Positions 15,864 to 24,524 of a DNA stretch of 39,885 nt are shown piece after piece. Made by a program: the position numbers and the translations under genes. The stretch is from NCBI RefSeq assembly GCF_000236865.1, contig NZ_HE611017.1, forward strand, positions 178,060-217,944. Reading direction: 5' to 3'. Below the pieces are notes generated by a model, which was not told the origin of the DNA, ran no database searches, and was given only the letters and a program-made list of their open reading frames with translations. The stretch's first letter is position 1; every line of letters begins with the position of its first letter. The DNA comes from Senegalimassilia anaerobia JC110 (lineage in GTDB: Bacteria; Actinomycetota; Coriobacteriia; Coriobacteriales; Eggerthellaceae).

Positions 15864-15904
15864 GCTTATGGCGCGAGACCGGATTGTGGCCCCGCGCCAT
15901 AAGC
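15864..15904. terminator. 12-bp hairpin between the helicase and dehydrogenase genes
   Basis: Arms gcttatggcgcg/cgcgccataagc with a 17-base loop. It lies about 170 bases past the helicase stop and 34 bases before the dehydrogenase start. It has no T-run. It may end the helicase transcript or fold in the dehydrogenase leader. Confidence 0.5.
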
Positions 15905-16076
15905 CTAGCACGCCTCTAGGAAGCCACATCGATTTGTCACGCAAACGGTGGCAATTCGTTGCAACCGGCCTTTACCATCCGCCGTTACGAAGAATAGCCG
16001 CCGACGAGCACCCGAAACCCGCCGCTCGCCCATATGCCCAGCAGCGGCGACGGCAAGCATACAGCCGGCGAACCGG

Positions 16077-18695
16077 CTAGAACTCGTCGAGCAGCTCGTC
16101 AGCAAAGCCCACGCGATAGTTCGCAAACACCACGCCGTCGCCTTCCTGCGTGGCATCCAGGTCCACATCGGCGACGATAACGAAATCGTTATCGCCCGCC
16201 TCGTCATGGAAGATCTGACGCACGTGCCACACGCGCAGCTCCTCCTCATCCGCCTCGTCGAACATGAGATAGGCCTTCGAGCGCGCGTCGGCGTCCAGCA
16301 GAATCTCCTCATGCGTCTCGTAATACTCGTCCAAGGCCTGCATCCAGGCACGCTCGCCGAAGCCCCAATCGCCATCGGCCTCGCCAAGCCCCGCCGCATC
16401 GCGATGAGCTGCCATGCGGACGCGGCTGAACAGGGCGTTGCGCACGAGCACGGTGAGCCCGCGTCGGTCGCGCACGACCGCTTCGACGCCGGCGGCGTCG
16501 GGCGGGGCGGCGTCCAGCACCGCTCCGGCGTTCTCCCACTCGTCCACCAAGCTGCTATCGACGCCGCGCACGATCAAGCCCAGCCAAGCAATGATGTCCT
16601 TCAGCTGCTCGGTGCGCTTATCCTCGGGGATGGTGCGGTCAAGGCCGCGGAACGCCTCGGACAGGTAGCGCAGCAAGATACCCTCGTAGCGCATAATGCC
16701 GAGCTTCTGGATGTACCCCTTGAAGTCCGCCGCGCTTTCCAGCATGTCGCGCAGCACCGATTTCGGCCGCAGGCAATAATCGCGCGCCCACGGCACCGCA
16801 TCGCAGTACTTCGAGAACGCCGCATCCAGCAGGTCCTCCAGTGGCTTGGGATACGTGACATCGGCAATGCGCTCCAAACGCTCGTCGTAGTCCACGCCGT
16901 CCATCTTCATCTCCGCCATGGCTGCATCGCGCGCCTTGCGCTCCTGCGCGCGCAGCACCTGCCGCGGGTCCTCCAAAGTTGCCTCGACCATGGACACCAG
17001 GTCGAACGCATATTCGGGGCTTTCGGGGTCGAGCAGCTCCAGCGCCGCCAGCAAAAACGGCGACAACGGCTGATCGAGCGCAAAGTCCTCCGGCAGGTCC
17101 ATGGTGACCGAGTACACGTCCTCGCCGTTCTCGTCCACCTCATGCACCACCACATCGGCATCGATGAGCGTTTGCAGCACCTCGGCGGCGCGCACGTGCA
17201 GCTTGACCTTCTCCTCCGCCGGCTGCAGCGAATCCTCGATAAGCTGGTCGACGCGGGCGCGGGCGTTGCCGCCCTGCTCCACTTCGGCCAACACCATGGA
17301 ATGCGTGATGCGCATACGCGGCGTCAGCTGCTCGGGAACCGATTCGATGAGCTTGTTGAACGTGTCCTCGTTCCAGTTCACGAAGTTCTCGGGCGGACGC
17401 TTCTTCTTGATCTTCTTGAGCTTCTTCGGATCGCCGGCAGCTTTCACCTCGGCCTTGTGATTCTCAATCTCGTGCTCGGGAGCCTCGGCTATGACCACGC
17501 CCTCGGTATCGAAGCCCGAGCGGCCTGCGCGACCGGCGATTTGATGGAACTCACGGCTGCGCAGGCGGCGCATCTTGCGACCGTCGAACTTAGTGAGCTG
17601 CGTGAGCACCACCGTGTGGATGGGCACGTTGATACCGACGCCTAGCGTGTCGGTGCCGCAGATGACGGGCAGCAGGCCCTGCTGCGCAAGCTTTTCCACC
17701 AGCAGGCGGTAACGCGGCAGCATGCCGGCATGGTGCACGCCCACGCCGCAGCCCAGCAGGCGCTTCAGCGTTTTGCCGAACGCCGTGGAGAACTGCGCGC
17801 CCTTCATGGCCTCCTTGACCGCCTCGCGCTGCTCCTTGGTTGCCACGCCGTAGCTTGCCAGGTTCTGCGCACTGGTAAGCGCCGCATCCTGCGAGAAATG
17901 GACGACGTACAGCGGGCCCTCGTCCTTACGCAGCGCAAGCTCGACCGTTCCCTCGAGCGGGGTGAGCGCGTATTCGTACGACAACGGCACCGGACGCGGG
18001 GCGTCGGTGACGTTCGAGACATCGCGCGTGGTTTGACGGCGCAGCAGATCGGCGATCTGCGTGACGTCGCCCAGCGTGGCGCTCATGAGCAAGAACTGCG
18101 TCTTCGGCAGCGTGAGCAGCGGCACCTGCCATGCCCAGCCGCGGTCGGTATCGCTAAAGAAATGGAACTCGTCCATGGCAACGCTGTGGACGAGGGCATC
18201 CGGTCCTTCGCGCAGCGCCTGGTTCGCCAAAATCTCCTCGGTACAGCAGATGACGGGCGCCTCGGTGTTGATATGGACATCGCCCGTGATCATGCCCACG
18301 TTGTCGCGGCCGAGCAGCTCCACCAGATTAAAGAACTTCTCGCTGACCAGCGCTTTAATAGGCGCCGTGTAATACGATGTCTCGCCGAAGCACATGGCCA
18401 TGAAGTGCATGCCCAGCGCGACCAGGCTTTTGCCGCTGCCTGTGGGAGTGCCCAAAATGACGTGGTCGCCCACCATGAGCGACATGAGCGCTTCCTCCTG
18501 GTGGGGCCACAGCTCGATGCCGCGGTCAGCAACCCAGTTGGTGAACGCCTCGAACGCCTCTTCCTCAGTGAGCTCCGGGTTCGTATCGTACAGATGGTAA
18601 GCCAGCGCGCCCAACTCGCCGGGCTCGTGGCCTTCGGCTTGCGCGGCCAGCGTCTCGACGATGTCCTCGCCTTCGAACATATGAATATCAGCCAT
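16077..18695 (-). CDS. DEAD/DEAH-box (Ski2-like) helicase with DUF3516 C-terminus
   Basis: An 872-residue superfamily-2 NTP-dependent helicase. Walker A is GTPTGSGKS (82-90), Walker B is MDEFH (174-178), motif III is SAT (205-207) and motif VI is QIAGRAGRSG (385-394). The long C-terminal region (about 490-872) fits DUF3516, seen in actinobacterial Ski2/Mtr4-like proteins that are presumed RNA helicases. Its substrate is untested. A basic linker KKLKKIKKKRPPENF precedes the C-terminal region. The start at 18695 has GAAGGA upstream; the frame continues to 18746 without a site. It is monocistronic as far as seen. Confidence 0.92.
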   Translation of the reverse strand: MADIHMFEGEDIVETLAAQAEGHEPGELGALAYHLYDTNPELTEEEAFEAFTNWVADRGIELWPHQEEALMSLMVGDHVILGTPTGSGKSLVALGMHFMAMCFGETSYYTAPIKALVSEKFFNLVELLGRDNVGMITGDVHINTEAPVICCTEEILANQALREGPDALVHSVAMDEFHFFSDTDRGWAWQVPLLTLPKTQFLLMSATLGDVTQIADLLRRQTTRDVSNVTDAPRPVPLSYEYALTPLEGTVELALRKDEGPLYVVHFSQDAALTSAQNLASYGVATKEQREAVKEAMKGAQFSTAFGKTLKRLLGCGVGVHHAGMLPRYRLLVEKLAQQGLLPVICGTDTLGVGINVPIHTVVLTQLTKFDGRKMRRLRSREFHQIAGRAGRSGFDTEGVVIAEAPEHEIENHKAEVKAAGDPKKLKKIKKKRPPENFVNWNEDTFNKLIESVPEQLTPRMRITHSMVLAEVEQGGNARARVDQLIEDSLQPAEEKVKLHVRAAEVLQTLIDADVVVHEVDENGEDVYSVTMDLPEDFALDQPLSPFLLAALELLDPESPEYAFDLVSMVEATLEDPRQVLRAQERKARDAAMAEMKMDGVDYDERLERIADVTYPKPLEDLLDAAFSKYCDAVPWARDYCLRPKSVLRDMLESAADFKGYIQKLGIMRYEGILLRYLSEAFRGLDRTIPEDKRTEQLKDIIAWLGLIVRGVDSSLVDEWENAGAVLDAAPPDAAGVEAVVRDRRGLTVLVRNALFSRVRMAAHRDAAGLGEADGDWGFGERAWMQALDEYYETHEEILLDADARSKAYLMFDEADEEELRVWHVRQIFHDEAGDNDFVIVADVDLDATQEGDGVVFANYRVGFADELLDEF

Positions 18696-18845
18696 AGGGC
18701 GGTTCCTTCGAATTATGGCACGCGCAGCCTTTCGGCAAAGCCGCAAAGCAACGCAGCCCTTTCTTTTCCGGCGGGCACCGGCACCGATGCCCGCTTCGAC
18801 TATTCCATGATTGAAAGACGCTCCGGCACCGGGCCAAAAGCACGC

Positions 18846-19127
18846 CTAATCGGCAACGCCCAGCACCAGCGAATCCTCATACAACGACTCGGGAGCTATA
18901 TCCTGCCCTTCAGGCCACTCGACCGTATCACCGAATTCGCTCACACGGACCTTCTTGAAGTAATCCGGATCATTGAGGCGCGCAAAGTAAGGGCCGCAGT
19001 CTTTCAAAAAGGGTTTTACATCATATTCCCGGGAAGACCCGTCCGACCATTGCGCGACAACCGAAAAACTATCAGTGGCCTTAACGGACAACACCCGACA
19101 ATCAACATCCCATTCCATCGAGAACAT
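18846..19127 (-). CDS. DUF2442 domain protein
   Basis: A 93-residue protein with the DUF2442 pattern (VDCRVLSVKATDSFSVVAQWSDGSSREYDVKPFL, later FKKVRVSEFGDTVEWPEGQDIAPESLYE). These small beta-rich proteins usually sit beside DUF4160 proteins in a two-gene module that resembles a toxin-antitoxin pair; their biochemical role is not known to me. GGAGG lies five bases before the start. It begins 9 bases after the DUF4160 stop and shares its promoter. Confidence 0.88.
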   Translation of the reverse strand: MFSMEWDVDCRVLSVKATDSFSVVAQWSDGSSREYDVKPFLKDCGPYFARLNDPDYFKKVRVSEFGDTVEWPEGQDIAPESLYEDSLVLGVAD

Positions 19128-19136
19128 AGCATCCTC

Positions 19137-19403
19137 CTACTTGAGGGGAGATATCCGATAGCAAGCGCACTTACTTGATGCCAGATACCAGTTTTCTTGC
19201 AATTCCTGCTCGTGTAATGCCATCCAGGCTAGAACAAGCTTGTGCTGCTTCGAAGGCATTTTACCCCGCAATAGGTCTCCTTGCAGAGAATACACCGCCC
19301 TCATGTTTCCGTATCTCACGTGGATATGAGGCAACGAATGGTTGCCACCCGCTTCAGAATACATGGTGATGACGATCCCGTAAAACCTGCTCAGCTCAGG
19401 CAT
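19137..19403 (-). CDS. DUF4160 domain protein
   Basis: An 88-residue protein starting MPELSRFYGIVITMYSEAG. It has the DUF4160 hallmarks: I-x-I-x-M-Y near the start, H-x-x-P-H-I-H-V-R-Y (HSLPHIHVRYG) and W-M-A-L-H-E-Q-E-L-Q-E-N-W near the end. The conserved histidines could be catalytic or metal-binding, but no activity is established. The start at 19403 has AAGGGG six bases upstream; the longer open frame to 19571 runs through the promoter and is rejected. It is the first gene of the DUF4160-DUF2442 pair. Confidence 0.88.
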   Translation of the reverse strand: MPELSRFYGIVITMYSEAGGNHSLPHIHVRYGNMRAVYSLQGDLLRGKMPSKQHKLVLAWMALHEQELQENWYLASSKCACYRISPLK

Positions 19404-19542
19404 GCCCGTCCCCTTCCCAGGCGGCACGCGCCGCCTTCCCGTGATGAAGAGGATCTTGCGAACGTGGTATGGGCGAAGGCGGGACCCTTCGCCAGCTTGG
19501 GCACGGCAGACCGCCGAGCGTTCGCACTGGCTCATTGCAACC

Positions 19543-19571
19543 AGTATAAAAGCGAACGCCTGTACTGTCAA
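19543..19571 (-). promoter_or_regulatory. Near-consensus promoter of the DUF4160-DUF2442 pair
   Basis: Minus-strand TTGACA (19566-19571) and TATACT (19543-19548) with exactly 17 bases between, the best promoter match in the window. Transcription should start near 19536, giving a leader of about 130 bases. Confidence 0.88.
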
Positions 19572-19588
19572 TACAAACGTTCGCTTTT
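19548..19588. promoter_or_regulatory. Inverted repeat overlapping the DUF4160 promoter (likely operator)
   Basis: Eleven-base arms aaaagcgaacg (19548-19558) and cgttcgctttt (19578-19588). One arm fills the promoter spacer and the other sits just upstream of the -35. A further GCGTTCGC occurs downstream of the -10 at 19518-19525. The layout suits a repressor covering the promoter. A strong minus-strand promoter makes a terminator role less likely. Confidence 0.6.
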
Positions 19589-19626
19589 TAGATGCCGCAA
19601 CGTTTATCGGGGGTAACGCCGACCAG

Positions 19627-19959
19627 CTATTCCGCCTTCAGGCTCACGATGCCCAGCGTGGCCTCCTGGAAGCACCAGGACTTCGAAAGCTCGGCCACCT
19701 GACGCAGCTCCATGCCGCGTAAATCCTTCTTATACGTGCGCTTCCCGCCTCCGCGCACGGTGAATGCCACGCCCATGCCGCAATCCGCCTCGACACAGGA
19801 CCAGTTCAGCCCCGAGCAATAATCACGTAAGAACACGCCCTCGGGAATGCCCGCGATCATCTGGTTGTACAGGTCCCACGCGGTCCCCGGCGCTTCCGTG
19901 CCCGGAAACGCGATCGTCGCCGCCTCCCGCAAACCCGCCTGCTCCTGTTGCGCTGCCAT
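19627..19959 (-). pseudogene. Truncated DUF364/DUF4213-type protein
   Basis: A 110-residue frame resembling only the N-terminal domain of DUF364 (putative heavy-metal chelation) proteins: WDLYNQMIAGIPEGV, then a C-W-S-C segment, GMGVAFTVRGG, and ELAxLSKSWCFQEATLGIVSLKAE, which matches the usual lead-in to the Rossmann-like second domain. Full-length family members are roughly twice as long. Nothing of the second domain follows; the sequence passes straight into the DUF4160 promoter. A GGAGGGG site precedes the ATG at 19959. It is probably a remnant cut at its 3' end by insertion of the neighbouring module, although a stand-alone N-domain protein cannot be excluded. Confidence 0.55.
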
Positions 19960-20093
19960 AACGCCCCTCCTTAACGACATCGAAAACGCCAGCTCGTGGC
20001 TATTCTTTTATCAGTATTATTGCCGCTTACCTATAGCGATTCGTTATGCTCAGGATCATAAAAGGAAAGGCCGCCGTTGTTCTTTTTTAGGCC

Positions 20094-20117
20094 GTCCAAG
20101 TTTTGGGGTGCAGTTCA
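20094..20117 (-). mobile_element. Relic terminal inverted repeat of an IS3/IS150-type element
   Basis: On the minus strand this reads TGAACTGCACCCCAAAACTT followed by GGAC. It closely resembles the terminal repeat of IS150-group elements, which share TG-ACTGCACCC and TTGGAC. Only one end is present and no transposase is nearby, so this is a relic. The rest of 19960-20195 shows no gene. Confidence 0.5.
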
Positions 20118-20195
20118 CGTACGGTCGGCTCTCGTGGTTTCAAGAGGCAAAACATATCGCTAGCAAAACTTCCCCTGTACCACTGGTTCGCAGAT

Positions 20196-20241
20196 ATGCC
20201 AGGCGGGGCTTCGGTACACACTCATCTGCCCCGCCTGGCAT
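20196..20241 (-). terminator. Terminator of the ECF/ABC transporter operon
   Basis: A perfect 14-bp stem (20196-20209 with 20228-20241) with an 18-base loop, starting 11 bases after the last transporter gene's stop codon. There is no long T-run. Confidence 0.72.
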
Positions 20242-20251
20242 TGCCTTTGCG

Positions 20252-22006
20252 TTAGAGCACCCACGCCTCGCTTTCGCGCTGCAGCTCCAACATGCGGCGG
20301 TATCTACCATCGGGCTTCTCACGCAGCTCTGCCGGGCTTCCCTGCTCCACCACACAACCGCCTTCAAGCACCACGATCTTGTCGGCATTGTCAACCGTAC
20401 GCATGCGATGTGCGATAACGAGGACCGTCTTGCCTTGAAGCAGTTCAGAAAGAGCAGCTTGCACGTATGTCTCGTTTTCCACGTCAAGTGAGGCCGTTGC
20501 TTCATCGAGCAGCACGATCGGAGCGTCTTTCAGCAGGGCGCGCGCAATCGAGATACGCTGGCGTTCACCACCGGAAAGCCTGCTGCCGTTTTCCCCGATC
20601 ATCGTGTCGTAGCCGTTGGGCAAACGCTCCACGAACTCGTCGCAGCGCGCCGCCCTCGCCGCAGCGAGAACCTCCTCGTTCGTAGCATCCTTCTTCCCGA
20701 GGCGAATGTTCTCACGCACGGTGTCGTCAAAGAGCACCACGTCCTGGAACACCTCGGAGAATGCAGAAAGCAGCGTTTCCGGATCGACAGTAGAGACGTC
20801 AACGCCGCCCACGAAGATCGCGCCAGAGCTTGCGTCCCAAAAACGTGAAGCGAGCTTGACAGCCGTGCTCTTGCCCGAACCGGACGCGCCCACAAGCGCT
20901 GTCACCTGCCCTTCCCGCGCCTTGAACGATACGCTGCCCAAGACGTCCTCGCCGTCGGCGTATGCGAAGCCCACGTCTTCGAAGACCACGTCATAGCCCT
21001 GAGGCTCAAACGAGGTGCTGCCCGTCTGGACCGGCTCGTTCTCGATGGCGCGCATGCGCTCCAGACTTAAGCTCATGTCCATCAGCTCGGCGATGGCCTG
21101 CAAGATTACGTTGATGGGATCGTAAACCCTTGTCACCGCCAACAGATACACGAAAAACACGAGGAAGTCGACTTGTCCCGCCACGAGCAGCACAGTACCC
21201 ACCACGATGACGGATGCGATTCCCAGACGCAAGAATCCTTGGGCGGAGCACACCGCCACACCCATAGCCAGCTCGGCACCAATTTTCTCTCGCTCGAAAC
21301 GATCGATGCGGCAATCAAGCTCATCCTGGAATACGCCCACCTTGTTGAGAGAGCGTATCTCACGGTGGCATTCAAGGTATTCCTGCAGCGCGTCGGCGAA
21401 TGAAAGGGACGCCGCGTTCTTCTTCGCAGTATGCGACTTCTGGATATGCGCGGTCAAAAGCAACGCCACAAGCGCCACGGGGATGGGCCAGAGCGCAGAT
21501 GCCGCCAGTCTCCAGTCGAACGCGAACATCATGACAGCGAACACCAGCGTCGAAGCGCCCATGCCGAAAATCTGCGGCATAGTGTGCGAGAACAGGCGCT
21601 CCTGATCGGAGCAATCCTTCATGATAACGCTCGTCAAGTCGGCCAAATCGCGCTTCCCGAAAAACGAGAGCGGAAGCAGGCGCAAACGCTCGGCGATGGA
21701 GATGCGCTTGCGGGCGCTTTCTTGGTACACCACCGTGTACGTCCCCCGATATTCCCACATTTGCGTGACAAACATCACGGCAAGTGCCGCTACAATGCCC
21801 GCTGCGTAGAGCGCCATGCCTGGCAGGCCAACTGAAGGGTTGTCCAGGTACCTGACAAAATCGCTTGCGACGAAGTACAGCACCACGATGGGCAGCATCA
21901 GCATTAGGTTCGCCAACGCACAGAACCCAGCACCGCGTATAAAATCCTTCATGCCTTGATCGGTCAAGGCAAAAGCATCTTGAATCCTACGCCACACGGC
22001 TGTCAC
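20252..22006 (-). CDS. ABC exporter-fold half-transporter 2 (TMD-NBD)
   Basis: A 584-residue membrane protein with six predicted transmembrane helices in the first 300 residues, then one nucleotide-binding domain: Walker A GASGSGKST, Q-loop FSEVFQD, signature LSGGERQR, Walker B VLLDEATASLD, and the H-loop histidine in IAHRMR. It pairs with the preceding half-transporter to form a heterodimer. The fold is that of type IV exporters, but members linked to siderophore systems (YbtPQ, IrtAB) import. The GTG at 22006 overlaps the previous gene by 20 bases; a GTG at 21997 is an alternative start. The open frame to 22144 lies wholly inside the upstream gene. Last gene of the five-gene operon. Confidence 0.88.
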   Translation of the reverse strand: MTAVWRRIQDAFALTDQGMKDFIRGAGFCALANLMLMLPIVVLYFVASDFVRYLDNPSVGLPGMALYAAGIVAALAVMFVTQMWEYRGTYTVVYQESARKRISIAERLRLLPLSFFGKRDLADLTSVIMKDCSDQERLFSHTMPQIFGMGASTLVFAVMMFAFDWRLAASALWPIPVALVALLLTAHIQKSHTAKKNAASLSFADALQEYLECHREIRSLNKVGVFQDELDCRIDRFEREKIGAELAMGVAVCSAQGFLRLGIASVIVVGTVLLVAGQVDFLVFFVYLLAVTRVYDPINVILQAIAELMDMSLSLERMRAIENEPVQTGSTSFEPQGYDVVFEDVGFAYADGEDVLGSVSFKAREGQVTALVGASGSGKSTAVKLASRFWDASSGAIFVGGVDVSTVDPETLLSAFSEVFQDVVLFDDTVRENIRLGKKDATNEEVLAAARAARCDEFVERLPNGYDTMIGENGSRLSGGERQRISIARALLKDAPIVLLDEATASLDVENETYVQAALSELLQGKTVLVIAHRMRTVDNADKIVVLEGGCVVEQGSPAELREKPDGRYRRMLELQRESEAWVL

Positions 22007-23861
22007 CCCCTTCAATCCTCCACGTCGCGCTCGTTCGGTAGTCTCGCCACATGCGCGCATACAGTCCACCTTGCGCGACAAGTTCTTCGTGAGCACCCTG
22101 CTCCACGACAGAGCCACGGTCGACGACGAAGATGCGGTCCGCATTCACTACGGTTGACAGACGGTGTGCGATCATAAGCACCGTCTTGTCTTCGCAAAGC
22201 GTCGCAAGAGCGGCCTGGATCAGTGCCTCGTTTTCGGGGTCGGCAAACGCCGTTGCCTCGTCGAGAACCACGATTGGGGCTCCCTTCAGAATGGCACGCG
22301 CAAGCGCGATGCGCTGACGCTCTCCCCCGGAAAGGTACACGCCAGCTTTTCCTACCACGGTGTTCACGCCATCGGGGAACTTGGCAATGATGTCATCGCA
22401 TTGGGCCGCATGAAGAGCCGCGAGCACCTCGGCATCACTCGCATTGGGGCGGCCGGCACGCACGTTATCAGCCAAGCTTCGCTTGAACAGTCGATCGTCT
22501 TGGAACACGAAAGAAACGGCACCCATCAATTCCTCGGCAGGAATGCGTCGCACATCCACCCCGCCCACCAAAACGGAACCCTCATCTGCGTCCCAAAAGC
22601 GCGGGACGAGCGACGCGAGCGTCGACTTGCCTCCGCCCGACGGCCCGACGAGAGCCACCGTCGCTCCGGCGGGAACAGATAGCGATACATCGCGAAGCGC
22701 CGGTTCCCTGGAACCGGGATACGAGAAGCTGACACCCGAAAGCTCGATGCTCGCCTCCTTCGGATGGAGAGCCTTGGCAGACTCAACCTCGACGATGGGA
22801 GCAACTTCCATGATCGTGTTCATCCGCCGCAGCGCGTCTTCGGCGATCATGACCGCCTCCGACGAATACATGACCTTCGACATCATCGTCGTCGTCATCG
22901 CCGAGAAAAACGCATAGAACAGGAAGTCAATCAGAAACGCCGGGAAATCAGGCGCGACGGAGGCAAGCACAATGCCTGCAGGTACGAGCACCGCAAAGGT
23001 CGAGTTGATCGCAACCAGCTGCACGACTTGGGGTCGTCGGCAATACTCGGTATAGTTCGTCGCCATATCGCGATAGTCGATGATCGCCTCGTGGAACGCC
23101 TTGAACGAAAGCACCGTCTGCTGGAATACCTTTACCACGGGTATGCCGCGAACGTATTCGGTTGCCGCAGCGCTCATGCGCATGAGAGCCGCCTGGTAAA
23201 GTTCCATGAAATGGCGGCCGCCTTTTTCGTCCTCGCGGCCCATCATCCACCACATCGCAGCAAAGGAAACGGCGATGGGGACAAGGCACAGAAGCCCCAT
23301 CCTCCAGTCGAACAGGAACGCCACGACGAAGAAGATCACCGGGGTGGCGAAAGAGCCAACGAAATCGGGCAGCTTATGGGCGATGAGGTCTTCTGTCTGG
23401 CCTGCACACCCGTCGATCACGCGGCGCATCTCCCCCGACGAGTGCACGCTGAAATATCCCATTGGGATCCGCGCCACGTGGCGAACCATCGCTTTGCGCA
23501 TATTTGCCGCAATACGGAAAGCCGCCAGATGCGAAGCCATGAGCGCACCGAAATACACGATGATGCCCAACACGGCAAACACCACAGCAAGCACAGCCCA
23601 CATCGCAGCGGATGACGCTCCTGCCCAGTTCGGGTACACCGAAATCAAGTCGCGAACCACGAACCATACGCAAACAAGCGGCATCACGGTGAGCACGGCG
23701 TTTAGGATCGAAAGACCGCATCCTACATACGCCAAAACCCGCCGCTTGCCAGCAAACCCCAACAGCTCGAGAATCGCGTTTTTCTTCTTGGCGGGACCTT
23801 CCTTCCCCATGCCCTTTCCTTCCCAAGCCGTTGGAGCACCGTCTTCCGGGGTCATTGCCAT
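21987..23861 (-). CDS. ABC exporter-fold half-transporter 1 (TMD-NBD)
   Basis: A 624-residue half-transporter: a short cytoplasmic lead with KGMGKEGPAKKK, six transmembrane helices (about residues 40-320) and one NBD with Walker A GPSGGGKST, Q-loop FVFQDDRLF, signature LSGGERQR, Walker B VVLDEATAFADPEN and H-loop IAHRLS. After the Walker B glutamate the usual SLD of the D-loop reads FAD. GGGAGG precedes the start at 23861. It follows the S component by 21 bases. The pairing with ECF genes suggests import of a bulky ligand such as a metallophore or tetrapyrrole, an inference from gene order only. Confidence 0.88.
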   Translation of the reverse strand: MAMTPEDGAPTAWEGKGMGKEGPAKKKNAILELLGFAGKRRVLAYVGCGLSILNAVLTVMPLVCVWFVVRDLISVYPNWAGASSAAMWAVLAVVFAVLGIIVYFGALMASHLAAFRIAANMRKAMVRHVARIPMGYFSVHSSGEMRRVIDGCAGQTEDLIAHKLPDFVGSFATPVIFFVVAFLFDWRMGLLCLVPIAVSFAAMWWMMGREDEKGGRHFMELYQAALMRMSAAATEYVRGIPVVKVFQQTVLSFKAFHEAIIDYRDMATNYTEYCRRPQVVQLVAINSTFAVLVPAGIVLASVAPDFPAFLIDFLFYAFFSAMTTTMMSKVMYSSEAVMIAEDALRRMNTIMEVAPIVEVESAKALHPKEASIELSGVSFSYPGSREPALRDVSLSVPAGATVALVGPSGGGKSTLASLVPRFWDADEGSVLVGGVDVRRIPAEELMGAVSFVFQDDRLFKRSLADNVRAGRPNASDAEVLAALHAAQCDDIIAKFPDGVNTVVGKAGVYLSGGERQRIALARAILKGAPIVVLDEATAFADPENEALIQAALATLCEDKTVLMIAHRLSTVVNADRIFVVDRGSVVEQGAHEELVAQGGLYARMWRDYRTSATWRIEGGDSRVA

Positions 23862-23882
23862 AGTTACCTCCCGGTCGTAAAT

Positions 23883-24506
23883 CTACATGCCAAGTTTGGC
23901 AAAGTGCTTCGAGAACACCTTGGTACCGATGAATCCGCCGACGAGGCCGCCAGCGATGGTGGCAGCGCCGGTAACGACGCCCATTGGGCTTAGAATCGAG
24001 TTAACGAGCGTTTGGCCGTACTCGAGGGTCATGCCAGCTTGAACGCACATCTCGGCATAAGCCTCGCCCATCATAAGGATGAGAGAGATCTGCCCCAGCC
24101 AGAAGCAGAACGTGAACGCGGCAAAGGCACAGATAAGCTTGGTCTTGGTGCGCTTCTGCGGATCGCCTGCGATAAGGTCTGCCACGATACCGCCCACGAC
24201 AATGCCGACAGGACCGCTCCAGAACATGCCCATCAGAAGGCCGACAGCACCAACGATGATGCCCATGATGGCGATCGCGCCACGCTTCGGGACGCGATAG
24301 GCCAGGTACATGAACACGGTACCGGCGAACAACGCGCCTACCGTGTGAGTAAACCAGCACAGGTTGGCATTCGCGCTGAAGATAATCGAGAACACCATGA
24401 ACACGAGGAACAAAAGGATGCCGAACACGGCGATAAAGACGAAGTCTTTCGGGTTCAAACCATTACGTTCCTTGGCGGCAGAACCGATTGTTGCTTTGCT
24501 TGTCAT
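23883..24506 (-). CDS. ECF transporter S component, MptD/Trep_Strep family
   Basis: A 207-residue integral membrane protein with about six hydrophobic segments (FVFIAVFGILLFLVFMVFSII; a later GIIVGAVGLLMGMFW; FAAFTFCFWLGQISLILMM; GVVTGAATIAGGLVGGFIGTKVF). The glycine-rich C-terminal helix and overall pattern match the Trep_Strep/MptD family of S components, which capture the substrate and work with EcfT and EcfA. The ligand is not known for this family as a whole. GAGAAAGG sits seven bases before the start. It lies between the energising module and the two ABC half-transporters. Confidence 0.82.
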   Translation of the reverse strand: MTSKATIGSAAKERNGLNPKDFVFIAVFGILLFLVFMVFSIIFSANANLCWFTHTVGALFAGTVFMYLAYRVPKRGAIAIMGIIVGAVGLLMGMFWSGPVGIVVGGIVADLIAGDPQKRTKTKLICAFAAFTFCFWLGQISLILMMGEAYAEMCVQAGMTLEYGQTLVNSILSPMGVVTGAATIAGGLVGGFIGTKVFSKHFAKLGM

Positions 24507-24524
24507 TGTGAAACCTTTCTCTTG

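Noticed and set aside
15948-19178. Two long plus-strand frames (565 and 482 codons)
   Set aside because: They mirror the helicase gene on the other strand and resemble no protein family.
20105-20135. Resemblance of cacgtacggtcggctc to part of a group II intron domain V
   Set aside because: The complete domain V stem with its AGC triad and a reverse transcriptase gene are missing; an IS3-type terminal repeat explains the adjacent bases better.
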